A stretch of 64,000 nt of DNA. Source: Psococerastis gibbosa (Eukaryota; Arthropoda; Insecta; Psocodea; Psocidae). Below, piece after piece: positions 14,401-23,437 of the stretch (positions within the stretch are counted from its first letter, which is position 1; every line of letters begins with the position of its first letter). The notes under the pieces were generated by a model. The model saw nothing but the letters and a program-made list of their open reading frames with translations, made no database searches and was not told the DNA's origin. The position numbers and the translations under genes are program-made. The stretch is from the NCBI GenBank assembly GCA_963971405.1, contig OZ020492.1, positions 5,084,001 to 5,148,000 on the forward strand. Reading direction: 5' to 3'.

Positions 14401-17400
14401 AGAGTTCTTAGTTTTGTCATTCGGATGTCTTACCATTTCTCAAATTCATCAACACATAAGCTCCTTTATAACGCACTTGTTAGATCTAGACTTGAGTATG
14501 CATCCGTTGTGTGGCGACCGGAGGCTGAATCCCTGTCAATTTCGATTGAGAAGGTCCAAAAGCGCTTTCTGCGCTATCTCCATTACAGGCGGCACGGGAT
14601 TTATCCCCACTACGCCAATCATCCGGTTAGAACTTCCCAACTTCTTGCTGAGTTTGAGATGAGCTCGCTCAGGAATAGGAGGGTGTCTGCGGACTGTATA
14701 TTCTTCCACAAATTAATAAACGGTATGCTAGATGCCCCCACTATACTTGAAAGGGTTCAGCTCAGAGTCAATGTGAGGAACACAAGATTAAGAACTCTGT
14801 TTGTGGCTAACTCTCTATCCAAGGCCCCACTGTCTAGAATTTTAAAAACAATCAACGAACACGGTGATCTAGACCCGTTTTGCAGCCTACCTCTTTTTAA
14901 AATTTGTTTACGGGGTTTTTTAAATTGACGATATTCATTCATTCATTGAACAATTGCATGTGTTACGTTCATACTGTGCTATCTGTTTGACAAATCGTTA
15001 AGATGCTATTTTTATTTTATTTTTCTCCTACTGATTGTTTTTAGGGTATTGTTTATATGTTTTAAATTGTAAGTGATGTCTTATTTGGACTGTGTCTGTT
15101 GGCAACGCAATACAAGCTTATTTATTTATTTATTATTTTATAATGAAACGACGCGAAGTATTACAATATAATACTTATAATATTTATTATCTCGCCTGTT
15201 CGTGGAGACTGTATTTCGTTATATAATTTCGAAATGTTATTTATAGGCAAGAAACGCACTGATCGCCGTGAACAAATAGAGCTATTACACGAACTTCAGA
15301 ACGTCGCCGATTCACACCGTTTGGGTATTCCCGTTGCCATCAAAATAAAGTTCGCTATCATAAGTTCTATTTTTGACTATAACCCAAAAGTTTCCGACGC
15401 TATGAAGCCGGAGTATTGGACTAAGTAAGTGACTAATTCGAAGCTTAATTCTAGCAATGGTTTTACCTAAGAATTGAAAACGTCTGAGATATGTATGGAT
15501 ATACCTGTAAATAGGTCAGCCTTGCACAAACGTAATACTTGACTATTGTAGCAGTAAAATGTAAAATATGCTTGATAAGGTAGCTTATAGGTAAAAAATA
15601 ATAATAATACATGTAAATACTCGTATTAAAAAATAAATAAATAAATGTTAGTGTTTTAAACTGTGGATTATAAGAACGAGAACCCCAGTAGACACTGGAG
15701 ACATGGCGTCATAATGACGTCACTACCAATACAACAGCTGGTAGTTCCCAAACTGGCGGCAACTCCCCAACATCACGTATGACGAGATTCTGCAGTCATT
15801 TAAATTGATGGGGACAGCCATTTTTTTCCTCCTACTAAATAACGTTTTTTAAGGAAAAATAATATTAACTTTAAGTAGTTTAATAAAGATACTGATGCAT
15901 TAAAATAAGTTTTCAAAAATTGTAAAGTAGAATGATGCCGAATTAAGTCATTTTCCAAAATTAAAAGAAATGAAATATTTTTGAATTTGGTTTTGAAAGT
16001 TTGAAGTCGCTACGAACGCGAGGTGAATTCGTTAGCTTTTTGACGCATTCTTTGTATCGATGAAGGACATTTTTCACTCATTAAGTCCTGTTTAAGTTTG
16101 GTAGCCTTTACTGCAGTCGCTGGCTTATTACTACCCGGTACATCGCCATTGCCTAAGGTTTCTAGGTCCCTTTGGTCATTTAAAAGGGATCATAGCTCAG
16201 GCCTAGGCTATTTCGATAGGATTCTTTAGTTATTACTGTAAGAAACAGAACACAATTCCCCAACATTATATCCTTGGTTCTGAGTGGCTGAGACGATCCG
16301 CTTCAAGGTTAAGACCATGTATCTAAATTATCAACGATAGGCAGCACGGCATAGCTATTTATAGCTAATTGATTTTGATTTCAGGCTTTTGGATCGCGTG
16401 TTGGAGTTAATGGACTTGCTTCTGAAAGAGCGAGATTTGATAATGGGAGAACATATTCTAGAAGAGAATGAGGTGTTTGATAAGACTCCATTCAAAATTC
16501 GTGGTTGCACTCTCACTCTTGTTGAGCGACTGGATGAAGAGTTTACGAAACTTTTAAAAGAGTGTGATCCTCATAGCAATGAATATGTGGAAAGGTAATA
16601 AGCGTTAACTATGATGTTTACTATATTTCATATGCTGTTTATTATTTACGGTTGGTTATGTTACCATATATTGCCCGTAGACCTTAATCGCCACATCGGG
16701 ATTTCAGTGGATTTGCACGTTTTGAGGTCCCAAAATAATGCTTTCTTACTTCAGGTATGTTAGGTGCTAATTATAATAACAAAACCGTACAGATTGCTTT
16801 CCCAAACAAAGATTAGGTTTCCTACAAAAAAAAAATCTTGGAAATGGATAATTCATGCCCTAATGCTTTACATACCCTGCCATTATTTCTGTGTTGTAAT
16901 ACATTGATCTGCCCGTTCTAGACTATGCAGTCGTCGCATCATGCCCGTAACCCCAGTCCGCCCCAACCCCGAAATTTTTTGACTTTAAACTAGATAGAAT
17001 TGAACTTTTCAGGTGGACATTTCACTACATGCTATAGGATCGCAGCCCTTCCCGAAATTAAATCATGTTAACGGGCCTGCACCCCATCAGTCAATTCAGT
17101 GCTTTGTGATAGGGAATTTAGAGGCAATCGAAGTTTAACACTAGAAAAATTATTTTCTTTGGAAGTATATTATTTATCTCGGTACCTATACTATATGATT
17201 AATAGGAAAGCATTTTCGAGTAAACTCAAACTGGTTTTTTAGTTATTGGTGGCGTAGTGTTTCCATTAATTTGGATATAAGTTATTGTGCAGCGTTTTAT
17301 ATCCTGCTTTGAGCATTGGATAGTTAGTTATTAAATAAAAGAAAATGACTAACATAGTTTGAAGTTACCCCTAAATGATGTCCCTTTGAAAAAGAAAGGT

Positions 17401-20400
17401 AAAACTATAGAAGTATTGTAATGCTCGGTTCAAGAATTGATTCAACTCTCTCGTTATTTGTTATAGATTGAAAGATGAGAAAAAGGTTTCAATAATAATT
17501 GATAAAGTGCAGGAGTATCTAGAGCGACAAGGAGTCCAGTCGGAACTATGCCGCGTCTACGTCAGAAAAATTGAACACTTGTATTACAAGCTCGATCCCG
17601 ATGTGCAAAGAAAGAGACAGGTTCGCATTATGTAGCTCGTAAAGCTGCTTTATTTATTATCTTTGTTTTCAGTTGGCGAGTGCAAATAGTTGCATGTGTG
17701 GTTTTGCACTGCAAACAAGGTTACCCGAGGACCGTCCAACACTGTTTGCCATTGCTTGTTTTGAAACTGTTTCACTGAGACTACTATGTCAAGGAATTTA
17801 ATTTGCCCCCACTACTCACATGTAAATGTCAGTCAGATAATGACTTTAAAATCAAAATCCGATGGTGCTGCCCACTGTTTCATGGCATCTACAACTGCCT
17901 AGAGTTAACAACGCCACTGTACCCATCTACTACACACATCTACATGTGAACAGAAACCATTATTTAGTTCCACCACTCCGTTAATTTTTAACTTTATGCG
18001 ACATTCTATAATTTACCCACAAATTTTGTATTTGCTGACAACTTTTATTATGCTTCAGGGAGAAACTGTAGAGGAACCTACGTCACTGGAGATTGTTGAT
18101 AAGCTTTGCAAGTTTGTTTACGCGCATGATACAACTGATCGTCTGCGCACGCGCGCCATTTTGGCACATATTTATCATCATGCTCTTCATGACAACTGGT
18201 TCCAGGCAAGAGATCTGATGCTGATGTCGCATTTGCAGGAAACGATTCAGCATTCTGATCCAAGTACCCAGGTAAATGCTTTTGTCACTTCCCATGAATA
18301 ATTGAATTAATTTCCTGATACCGACAGAGTCTTGTTTGTAGGGAACGAATACGAAATGGCCGGCCGTTGTTCGAAGTTCAGCATAAATGACATCCACTTA
18401 ACCTATTTGAAAAAACGCGGCTGACCACAATATCCCATGCAAAGTAGTAACCTAGATAGTGTAGCCTCTGCCACTCGTCAGCCCTGAACCCTCAGTGCGT
18501 TGTGTGTGCCAAAAGTGCATATGGAAAATATATAAATAATGTCCGAAATCCATGGGGTCTTTGGCATTGGACAACAGACCAATGGGCCACCATAAGTAGG
18601 CCGAGGTTCATAAAGCGTCCTTCAAGACATTATTATTATTAGACCAAATATGAAACCAGATTACCTCTAGCTATTTGGCAAAGGCAGATGGAGGCCCGAG
18701 ACGGCGTTGAATACCAGCCAAACCGCTTACCGCTCGTTGTTGACCCAAACATTTATTAGAATGGGCCAATTATGCAATACAACTGACATTGGTCACTTTC
18801 GTCTCACTTTTTCTAATTTAGGAACCAAGCCCCCCCCCCCCCCCCCCATTATAGCACTGTTACAACTTTTTAAATTCAGCACTTGTTTTCAGATTCTGTA
18901 CAATCGAACGATAGCTCAATTGGGGCTGTGTGCTTTTCGTCATGCGTACATAAAAGACGCACATAACTGTCTCGTTGACCTAATGATGACAGCCAAATTC
19001 AAGGAACTACTGGCCCAAGGTTTGATTCCGCAGCGTCAACATGAACGCAGTAAAGAGCAGGAGAAGTTAGAGAAGCAGCGGCAAATGCCGTTTCATATGC
19101 ACATCAATCTAGAGCTTCTAGAGTGCGTTTACCTGGTCTCCGCCATGCTCATTGAAATTCCTTACATGGCTGGTAAGTGCCTTTTGTATGATTACTTTTG
19201 CATTAAGTGGCACCGGCTTGTTAATGTTTCTTGACCTTACTGCAGTCATTTGACTTATTATATAATACAGGTCGACTGGCTTGCTTCACACTTCAAATTA
19301 TTATTTTTTCTTTGCATTTATATTAATTCAAATTCATGTTTATTCCTCATAGAAGTATCGATCGATGACCGATAAATAAGCTGTCATACACTATAATATA
19401 TATTCCGCTACGCTTTCATGCACATTATGGTGCAGTCACTAACACGGAACTTGATTTAGTAAAAATAACGGTCGCTGAGGATGCCAAGTCGAAGGAGTTC
19501 TGTGGCTAATTGCTGTTAGTGACGGCCACCTCCTATGTATAAAAATTGATAGGAACATTTCTTCTGCTTTATAACGTCTCATTAATGACTACGATTAAAA
19601 TGGCACAAGAAATTTGACTTACCAATAAAACGTAAAAAGTCGGGGCTCATTTGTTTTTAGACATTATTGGCAATTTCGGGATTTGTTCCTTTCATTATTC
19701 ATCACTAACATTTTCTTTAAATTGTTGTATTAATAGTTATCCCAAATTGTATTTTAGCTCATGAATTTGACGCTCGTCGGCGTATGATCAGCAAGACTTT
19801 CTATCAGCAGCTGCGATCTAGTGAGCGTCAGAGCCTGTTTGGACCTCCAGAGAGTATGCGTGAGCACGTTGTCGCTGCCAGTAAAGCTATGCGAAATGGG
19901 AACTGGAGTGCTTGTAAAAATTTTATTATAAATGAGAAAATGAATACAAAGGTACGATGTTTTTTTTATGTGATATGGCAGTTTGAGAGGCATAAATAGG
20001 CTCATTTGTCCCCGTTAAGCAAAGGTATGATGTAATGAAAAGAAAAGAAAAAGTTCTTAAAAGTCTGAGAAAACCCCTTATCCTGTAATGCTGTGATAAA
20101 GTCTAACTTTCACCCGAAAGGTTGTTTGAGGCTCGAGCCTCACACTTGCTACATTTGCCTCTCATGTTGTGGAGGTCACGTAAAGGAGACAGTCCCTCCT
20201 TATTGGAGAATGGCTCTTACTCCGCTGGGTTAGCTCAGTAACAGAACGCTATTTATTTATTTATTCACACTTAGACAATTTGTAATGAGACCCTTTTTAC
20301 CACTTGACACACTTAATAGCATTGTTAAGTGGCTTTGCTGAACTTGCCACTAGCAAGTTTACAGTAATCGATTCGTTTTATAGGCCTTTGTCATATTATG

Positions 20401-22064
20401 CCAATTCCTTAACTTTACGAATTGCGATTGAATATATAGCAGTATCCTTAAAGTTCCTGGTAATGAAGGTAGCTACAGTTTTGAGGGTTTCTTAATGACT
20501 GAATAAATAAATGACTTATTGGTTAAAGGTTTGGAACCTGTTCCATCAAGGAGACTCAGTTCGCCAAATGCTTAGTCGGCTCATTCAGGAGGAATCGCTT
20601 CGCACTTACTTGTTCACTTATTCAAACGTGTATGAGTCCATCTCTCTTCAAACGTTGTCTGACATGTTCGAACTCTCCCAGCCAATGGTTCACTCTGTCA
20701 TTTCAAAAATGATCATCAATGAAGAACTTATGGTATGTTAGTGGTTTGCCTGCAGTCAGGCATACTTGCTCTTTGGTTGTTGGGTGAGACTCCTACTTGC
20801 AATACAATGTTTTTTCCTAAACTTACTGCAATATACTAATACTTACTAATGGCAGCAATGTCATTAGTAGGCCATTGAAACCATTACTTATTTTATTGGA
20901 AACTATGGCGCTTTAGACGTCTTATTTATCTTATATTCATAGAAGAATTAAAAAAGTTATGATAGATGATGTTACAACTTATTATTCATTGATATTGAGT
21001 TTAAAAAAGAGGCCTTAAATTGAAGTTAGTGTGTACCTGCACTTTCATAAATATTTATTTTTAGGCGTCGTTGGATGATCCTTCTCTGACTGTCGTGATG
21101 CATCGCTCTGAACCAAGCCGACTACAGTCACTAGCTCTTCAATTAACAGACAAAGTCATCAACCTCGTTGATTCCAACGAGCGCATATTTGAAATGAAGC
21201 AAGGTATGAATACTGCTATTAAAGTAAAAGTTTGATGTCCGGTGTTATATGTAAGGGATTAGGGACATTCGCTACCGCCAATGATATTATTTTGAATTTC
21301 TTGTGGCTATTGCCACGTCTACTTAGGCATGCAAAGTGGTTGAAAAAGTCGTGGCTGGTTCCACCTTACATTCAGAGAGCAAATGTCCCCTGGCGATTGG
21401 CATCGCCCTACTTTAGTGAGTACTACGATAGCAAAGGGGGTCGATAAATCGCCATTATGCACCAACCCATTTGTTGCAATGTATCTCGACGATGGATGAG
21501 CGTTGGAGTCGCACCGCGATCTTGAGTCAGGTCATGAGTTTGTCTAACTCCGCGTCACTGGCCAATTTGTGTTGTTTTTTAAACATTTGACGAAAAAACT
21601 TGTTTGGTAGTTATATTTTGTGAATTTCACCGTAAAATTTGTAACATTACCTTAAATGGACAACCCTAAATGTAGCCAACTTTTTTCAAGTTTGGTTTTT
21701 ACAGGCTATTGTACTACGTACTGTATGTTTTAGCTCAGTAATTTTCAATCTATGTCTATAAAAATGACTCCTGACTTACAAAGTTCACCCGGGTCCACTG
21801 TGATGTAATGACATTTGAATGAGTCTGCCCATTGGGGTTGGCTGCTGAACACCTTTTTGCCATCATCTTCCCTTGCAAAAACCTTGCATCTGATATATTA
21901 AAACTCATCGAAATCTATGTGTCAATTTATTTATTACAATTAACGTCGCTGTTCCAGGTACATTCTTCAACCGTGGTGGCGCTCAAGGTGGCTTTAGAGA
22001 TCGACAGAACTTCAACAGACAAGGTCAGGACTGGAATCGTCAGCGTCAAGGAAGAAATTATTAA
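2322..22064 (+). CDS. eIF3c: Eukaryotic translation initiation factor 3 subunit C (whole gene, 14 coding exons)
   Basis: Core subunit of the cytoplasmic eIF3 complex, which binds the 40S ribosome and recruits other initiation factors. Coding exons: 2322-2423, 9794-10071, 11288-11430, 11870-12083, 12838-13064, 15247-15424, 16385-16594, 17467-17620, 18059-18271, 18893-19172, 19758-19951, 20529-20732, 21065-21203, 21958-22064. They total 2643 nt, that is 880 codons plus TAA, with every junction in phase and flanked by AG and GT. This is close to the roughly 910 residues usual for animals. Visible features: conserved MSRFF start, acidic Ser/Asp/Glu stretches (residues ~8-22, ~160-245), the eIF3c N-domain with MKPEYW and GCTLTLVER, then the C-terminal PCI region (~640-815) containing RTYLFTYS and [17 protein letters not shown]. 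The tail is rich in Arg, Gly, Asn and Gln. The match to eIF3c is strong along the whole length. Only the UTRs and possible alternative exons remain open. Confidence 0.97.
2990..3533 (-). repeat. Dispersed repeat family F, copy 2 (reverse, internally deleted)
   Basis: Reverse-complement copy running from the aaggaaagctt end to the gaaccggttctttt end. It lacks part of the middle. It lies in eIF3c intron 1. Confidence 0.65.
4301..4663. mobile_element. Foldback element, family P copy 1 (degraded TTAA flanks)
   Basis: A 363-bp palindromic element with ends GAGTGTACAGCCCG and its reverse complement. The arms are long and include a shared segment with gaagactacttcatg. The flanks are TCAA and TTAC, each one change from TTAA. 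It has no coding capacity. Confidence 0.75.
5128..5305 (-). mobile_element. tRNA-derived SINE, family B copy 1
   Basis: The minus strand reads tgatccagcggttaag (box A region) and ggctcgaatcc (box B), then aattagaggatatgg. It matches 7855..8135 in reverse. It lies in eIF3c intron 1. Confidence 0.65.
5395..5545 (+). mobile_element. tRNA-derived SINE, family B copy 2 (deleted)
   Basis: Has tattccagcggttaagacgacg and ggttaggcgtaggtcgtggg, then jumps to ttacctcttcaacc. Box B is lost to a deletion. It lies close to copy 1 in opposite orientation. Confidence 0.6.
5556..6070 (+). mobile_element. TA-flanked inverted-repeat element, family M copy 1 (MITE)
   Basis: 515 bp with ~31-bp terminal inverted repeats starting GGGGTCTTCACAGTG. 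One mismatch is seen between the ends. It is flanked by TA on both sides (5554-5555, 6071-6072). TA duplication fits Tc1/mariner-type mobilisation. No transposase frame is present. Confidence 0.8.
7500..7695 (+). repeat. Dispersed repeat family S, copy 1, with hammerhead-like motif
   Basis: Shares gactccggccgtgaaagcctttg and gtcgaccgcagatg with 58010..58200. At 7582-7613 it has CTGAAGA, a 6-bp stem (7590-7595 with 7603-7608) and GAAAC. Such repeats are often Penelope-like element remnants (inference). Confidence 0.6.
7855..8135 (+). mobile_element. tRNA-derived SINE, family B copy 3 (intact boxes)
   Basis: The tRNA-like part spans about 7963-8035. TGGTCCAGCGG fits box A and GGTTCGAATCC (8016-8026) is an exact box B. 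The body continues with atatcctctaatttcg and ggttacctcttcagcc. The part upstream (aggttagcacag-like) is also present in copies 1 and 2, so the repeat is larger than the tRNA domain. It is not called as a tRNA gene because the acceptor stem does not close. Confidence 0.7.
8245..8456 (+). mobile_element. tRNA-derived SINE, family A copy 1
   Basis: A tRNA-like head (agtggtacag, then a diverged box B), a body with catgcttcggagggcatg and agagagggcttt, and an (ATTT)n-like tail. It lies in eIF3c intron 1. Confidence 0.65.
9048..9246 (-). mobile_element. tRNA-derived SINE, family A copy 2
   Basis: Reverse copy. The tail block aagccaacctagcggagttag lies at the left and the tRNA-like head (complement of gtaaggactccgac) at the right. 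It lies in eIF3c intron 1. Confidence 0.65.
9794..10071 (+). CDS. eIF3c: eIF3c exon 2
   Basis: Codes for residues 35-126. It begins [14 protein letters not shown] and contains [16 protein letters not shown] and [18 protein letters not shown], all typical of the eIF3c N-terminal domain. The acceptor is tgttttag and the donor gtaaga. The exon is preceded by a 7.4-kb intron full of repeats. Confidence 0.96.
10072..11287 (+). other. eIF3c intron 2
   Basis: 1.2 kb, no coding pattern and no recognised repeat apart from GC-richer stretches around 10440-10750 that may be old transposon sequence. Confidence 0.5.
11288..11430 (+). CDS. eIF3c: eIF3c exon 3
   Basis: Codes for residues 127-174 with [18 protein letters not shown] and then an acidic run (DDEEEEA). 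The acceptor is tttacag and the donor gtgagt. Reading past the donor gives a longer open frame to 11525, which is intron read-through. Confidence 0.95.
11870..12083 (+). CDS. eIF3c: eIF3c exon 4
   Basis: Codes for about residues 175-245. It is highly acidic ([24 protein letters not shown]) and ends IRERFLKK, the end of the eIF3c acidic linker. The many Ser residues in acidic context resemble casein kinase 2 sites (inference). The acceptor is ttcatag and the donor gtaaat. Confidence 0.95.
12084..12837 (+). other. eIF3c intron 4
   Basis: 754 bases. The start carries a LINE-like 3' fragment (12115-12210). The rest has phrases such as atggggtctccagggcatgg, related to 18540-18600 and 33530-33600, so it is probably old dispersed repeat. 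Confidence 0.4.
12115..12210 (-). repeat. LINE-like 3' end fragment (shared with 34833)
   Basis: agaaaattgtctttattttccatatgggcgaatt matches 34840-34870 in pieces; read in reverse it carries AATAAAGACA before an A-rich end. It lies in eIF3c intron 4. The exact extent is unclear. Confidence 0.4.
12838..13064 (+). CDS. eIF3c: eIF3c exon 5
   Basis: Codes for about residues 246-321. A Lys-rich, acidic start leads into [19 protein letters not shown] and [13 protein letters not shown], which are strongly conserved in eIF3c. The acceptor is ctgacag and the donor gtaaaa. The following intron carries a LINE remnant. Confidence 0.95.
13561..15135 (+). mobile_element. 5'-truncated non-LTR retrotransposon (LINE) in eIF3c intron 5
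   Basis: The body starts inside the reverse transcriptase region ([18 protein letters not shown]) and ends about 200 bases after the stop in a TTATTTATTTATTTATT tail, typical of LINE 3' ends. ORF1, the endonuclease and the 5' part of the reverse transcriptase domain are missing, consistent with truncation during target-primed reverse transcription. The left border is approximate and no target-site duplication could be assigned with confidence. Same strand as eIF3c. Confidence 0.85.
13579..14928 (+). CDS. Reverse transcriptase ORF2 fragment of the LINE (jockey-superfamily-like)
   Basis: 449 codons without interruption. Reverse transcriptase motifs in order: PIFKKGD and NYRPISNLD (~10-29), [10 protein letters not shown] (~55-64), [10 protein letters not shown] with the first catalytic Asp (D91), [10 protein letters not shown] (~148-157), [10 protein letters not shown] with the catalytic YADD (179-182), and the thumb-like [12 protein letters not shown]. 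The C-terminal third ([24 protein letters not shown]) is typical of jockey/I-type elements. The N-terminus is lost, so the first codon (TTG) is not a real start. The intact frame suggests recent insertion. It is not expected to be mobile without its endonuclease. Confidence 0.92.
   Translation: MWKISRVCPIFKKGDRNKGENYRPISNLDAVSKCFEIILYDRIMSNVNGAISPKQHGFLKGRSTTTNLVAFSNFIGDALSKKIQVDTVYFDFKSAFDHVNHSLLILKLLSNFDIPPYLILILKSYLTSRSQFVSYGGAISDAFRVLSGVPQGSILGPLLFVLFLNDLPGFLSFDNVLLYADDLKVFNTVENSCDVDYIQSIIDLVAEWAMLNKMTIHSGKCELVSFCTGTQSVYSYVLNGSTLKRSSTIRDLGVVFTSNFTFKPHVEEIVKAANRVLSFVIRMSYHFSNSSTHKLLYNALVRSRLEYASVVWRPEAESLSISIEKVQKRFLRYLHYRRHGIYPHYANHPVRTSQLLAEFEMSSLRNRRVSADCIFFHKLINGMLDAPTILERVQLRVNVRNTRLRTLFVANSLSKAPLSRILKTINEHGDLDPFCSLPLFKICLRGFLN
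15247..15424 (+). CDS. eIF3c: eIF3c exon 6
   Basis: Codes for about residues 322-380: [17 protein letters not shown], then a segment with [15 protein letters not shown] and MKPEYWTK. The acceptor is ttatag and the donor gtaagt. It lies directly downstream of the LINE remnant at 13561..15135, without visible damage to the splice site. Confidence 0.96.
15425..16384 (+). other. eIF3c intron 6
   Basis: 960 bases, AT-rich. Nothing recognised. Confidence 0.5.
16385..16594 (+). CDS. eIF3c: eIF3c exon 7
   Basis: Codes for about residues 381-450, with [19 protein letters not shown]-like GEHILEENE, and [19 protein letters not shown]. The acceptor is tttcag and the donor gtaata. Confidence 0.96.
16690..17243 (-). 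repeat. Dispersed repeat family F, copy 3 (diverged)
   Basis: Reverse-oriented and diverged, with recognisable blocks ggatttgcacgttttgagg, gctttcccaaacaaag and gagtaaactcaaactgg. It is interrupted by unrelated sequence around 16920-17090. It lies in eIF3c intron 7. Confidence 0.55.
17467..17620 (+). CDS. eIF3c: eIF3c exon 8
   Basis: Codes for about residues 451-502, with [19 protein letters not shown] and [11 protein letters not shown]. The acceptor is gttatag and the donor gttcgc, a weaker donor than the others. The next exon joins in phase 0. Confidence 0.93.
18059..18271 (+). CDS. eIF3c: eIF3c exon 9
   Basis: Codes for residues 503-573, with [32 protein letters not shown] and [19 protein letters not shown], one of the most conserved eIF3c blocks. 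The acceptor is gcttcag and the donor gtaaat. Confidence 0.97.
18893..19172 (+). CDS. eIF3c: eIF3c exon 10
   Basis: Codes for about residues 574-666, with [39 protein letters not shown] and LIEIPYMA. It marks entry into the PCI region. The acceptor is gttttcag and the donor gtaagt. The intron just upstream contains a C-homopolymer of about 17 bases (18831-18847). Confidence 0.97.
19758..19951 (+). CDS. eIF3c: eIF3c exon 11
   Basis: Codes for about residues 667-731, with [29 protein letters not shown] and [10 protein letters not shown]. These are hallmark eIF3c segments of the PCI region. The acceptor is attttag and the donor gtacga. Confidence 0.97.
20092..20265 (+). mobile_element. tRNA-derived SINE, family A copy 3
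   Basis: A shortened copy with a rearranged box B region (gaggctcgagcctc) and a TTTATTTATTTATT tail. It lies in eIF3c intron 11. Confidence 0.6.
20529..20732 (+). CDS. eIF3c: eIF3c exon 12
   Basis: Codes for residues 732-799, with [33 protein letters not shown] and [15 protein letters not shown]. This is the winged-helix half of the PCI domain. The acceptor is gttaaag and the donor gtatgt. Confidence 0.97.
21065..21203 (+). CDS. eIF3c: eIF3c exon 13
   Basis: Codes for about residues 800-845, with [26 protein letters not shown] and [10 protein letters not shown], completing the PCI region. The acceptor is tttttag and the donor gtatga. Confidence 0.96.
21958..22064 (+). CDS. eIF3c: eIF3c exon 14 (terminal coding exon)
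   Basis: Codes for the last ~35 residues, a low-complexity tail rich in Gly, Arg, Asn and Gln ([23 protein letters not shown]), then TAA at 22062-22064. Animal eIF3c proteins end with a similar RGG/Q-rich tail. The acceptor is gttccag. A different open frame crosses the same DNA (to 22146) but does not continue exon 13 in phase. Confidence 0.92.
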
Positions 22065-22680
22065 CACGACAACGCATAGGCCGTACGTCAAAAGCTATGA
22101 AAATGGGTCTTTCTTTTTCTATTATTCCATCATATTCGGAAATTAGTTTCGACGGGAAAGTCACTTGCATTTAGCGCTACTCTCTTGAGAATTGAAAACT
22201 TGTTTCATTACAAGAGCTTAGCAATTGTTTTTAGAAATGAAAATGTGTGTGTATCAATGCGATTGTTAATTGGGGGCCATTCGCAAGGAAGTAATTCAAT
22301 AATCTATCTGTTTTATTTCGTATCGTCGAGGGACTATTTATTCTTTGAACCAATTGAAATCATTAATTACATTATAAAACCCAATGCCTGAATTCTGTGT
22401 TTCTGACAACATACTGTATAATGCCCTGGTGATATTTATAATTTCGCGCTATTGTTTAAATTATTTCACTTAGCACAAATACCTATTTTTATTTTAATAT
22501 GGTGGGTCAGAAGATATTAACGTAGTTGTTGTTTCGACGCTTATGTTCTGAAGAACAGTAAAATGAAATGGGCCATTTCTTTTATTTCGTAAAAATATGA
22601 ATATTGGCAATGGAGCGACAGCATATTGATGGCGTGACAGGATTTGTTGAAACCAAACCGTTATATTAACTACTTACTTT
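22065..22680 (+). other. eIF3c 3' UTR and downstream flank
   Basis: AT-rich sequence after the stop with no coding pattern. No perfect AATAAA was noticed before the LINE fragment at 22684. A clear AATAAA lies further down at 23760-23765, but a TA-flanked element sits between, so the true 3' end is uncertain. Confidence 0.4.
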
Positions 22681-22683
22681 ACT

Positions 22684-22940
22684 TTATCCGCGCCTTATCC
22701 CTTCGGAGGGGTCGGCGACTTGGATCTTCTTCTTCCACGCAATACGGTTTTTGGTGTCCTCTATGGTCAGGTTCAAGGTACTCAGGTCTTGTGCTACCTT
22801 CGCCTCCAGGGTCAGCTTGGGTCGGCCTCTCGGTCTCCTGCCCTCCACGACGTAGTTCTCCACTCGGTACAGCAGGTGTCCATCCTCCCTCCGTTTTGTA
22901 TGTCCCCACCATGCCAGGCGCCGTTCTCTCGCCTTATCTA
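22684..22940 (-). mobile_element. LINE 3' coding fragment (RTE-like C-terminus)
   Basis: One minus-strand frame reads VEGRRPRGRPKLTLE, then NRIAWKKKIQVADPSEG and a stop at 22684-22686. The RxRGRPK and NR..W++.I...DP pattern is typical of the C-termini of RTE-type LINE proteins. It is truncated on its 5' side near 22940, just before a TA-flanked element. It lies in the intergenic space between eIF3c and raver. Confidence 0.65.
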
Positions 22941-22964
22941 CATTAACTATTAGAAGAAATATTA

Positions 22965-23437
22965 GGGGTCTTCACAGTGTTGGTGTTATCGAGTTAAATG
23001 TGCTATCCAAGTTAACGCACAATCGTGAGCGGACCTCGGGGGTGCGTATCATGCTATATCGAAAATATTTAACAAATTAAACAACGTGGTAGTAATCAGG
23101 ACGTTCGTCGTACGCCACGTCTAGTGCCACATTTGTTCATTTTCGTTGTTGTAATTTTAAGTATTGACGGTAATTACTTGGGACATAATAAATAATACAA
23201 ATAAATTTAAATATTACAAAATTTTAAACGCGTGTTTCAAATCAACCGACATAAACAAATATGGCGGCGGTCAAACCATTGTCGATCGCAACGCAACCTA
23301 TGTAACACTGTTAACCAACTCGTGCGTTTAGGATAGCATGCTGGTTAGCTTGGTTATCGGGTTTCACGTGTGTGAACTTAGCTTGATATAACACACTTAA
23401 CTTGGTATAACTCGATAACACAAACACTGAAGACCCC
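22965..23437 (+). mobile_element. TA-flanked inverted-repeat element, family M copy 2 (MITE)
   Basis: 473 bp, same orientation and termini as the copy at 5556, flanked by TA (22963-22964, 23438-23439). It is shorter through internal deletions. It lies between eIF3c and raver. Confidence 0.8.

Larger units (their letters stand above)
13065..15246 (+). other. eIF3c intron 5 (hosts the LINE)
   Basis: 13160-13340 is GC-richer (ggcccataggacatattcc, ggggggcagctcaatgg) and looks like unrelated repeat sequence. The LINE occupies 13561-15135, and ~110 bases then lead to exon 6. Confidence 0.6.
19173..21957 (+). other. eIF3c introns 10-13
   Basis: Introns 19173-19757, 19952-20528, 20733-21064 and 21204-21957. 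Only SINE A copy 3 (20092-20265) was recognised. The rest is AT-rich without features. Confidence 0.5.

Noticed and set aside
18707-18892. N-terminal extension of the exon 10 frame
   Set aside because: It crosses a poly-C run and a splice acceptor; exon 10 starts at 18893 by eIF3c similarity.
22644-22946. Plus-strand 100-aa frame
   Set aside because: It is the antisense shadow of an RTE-like LINE fragment read on the minus strand.
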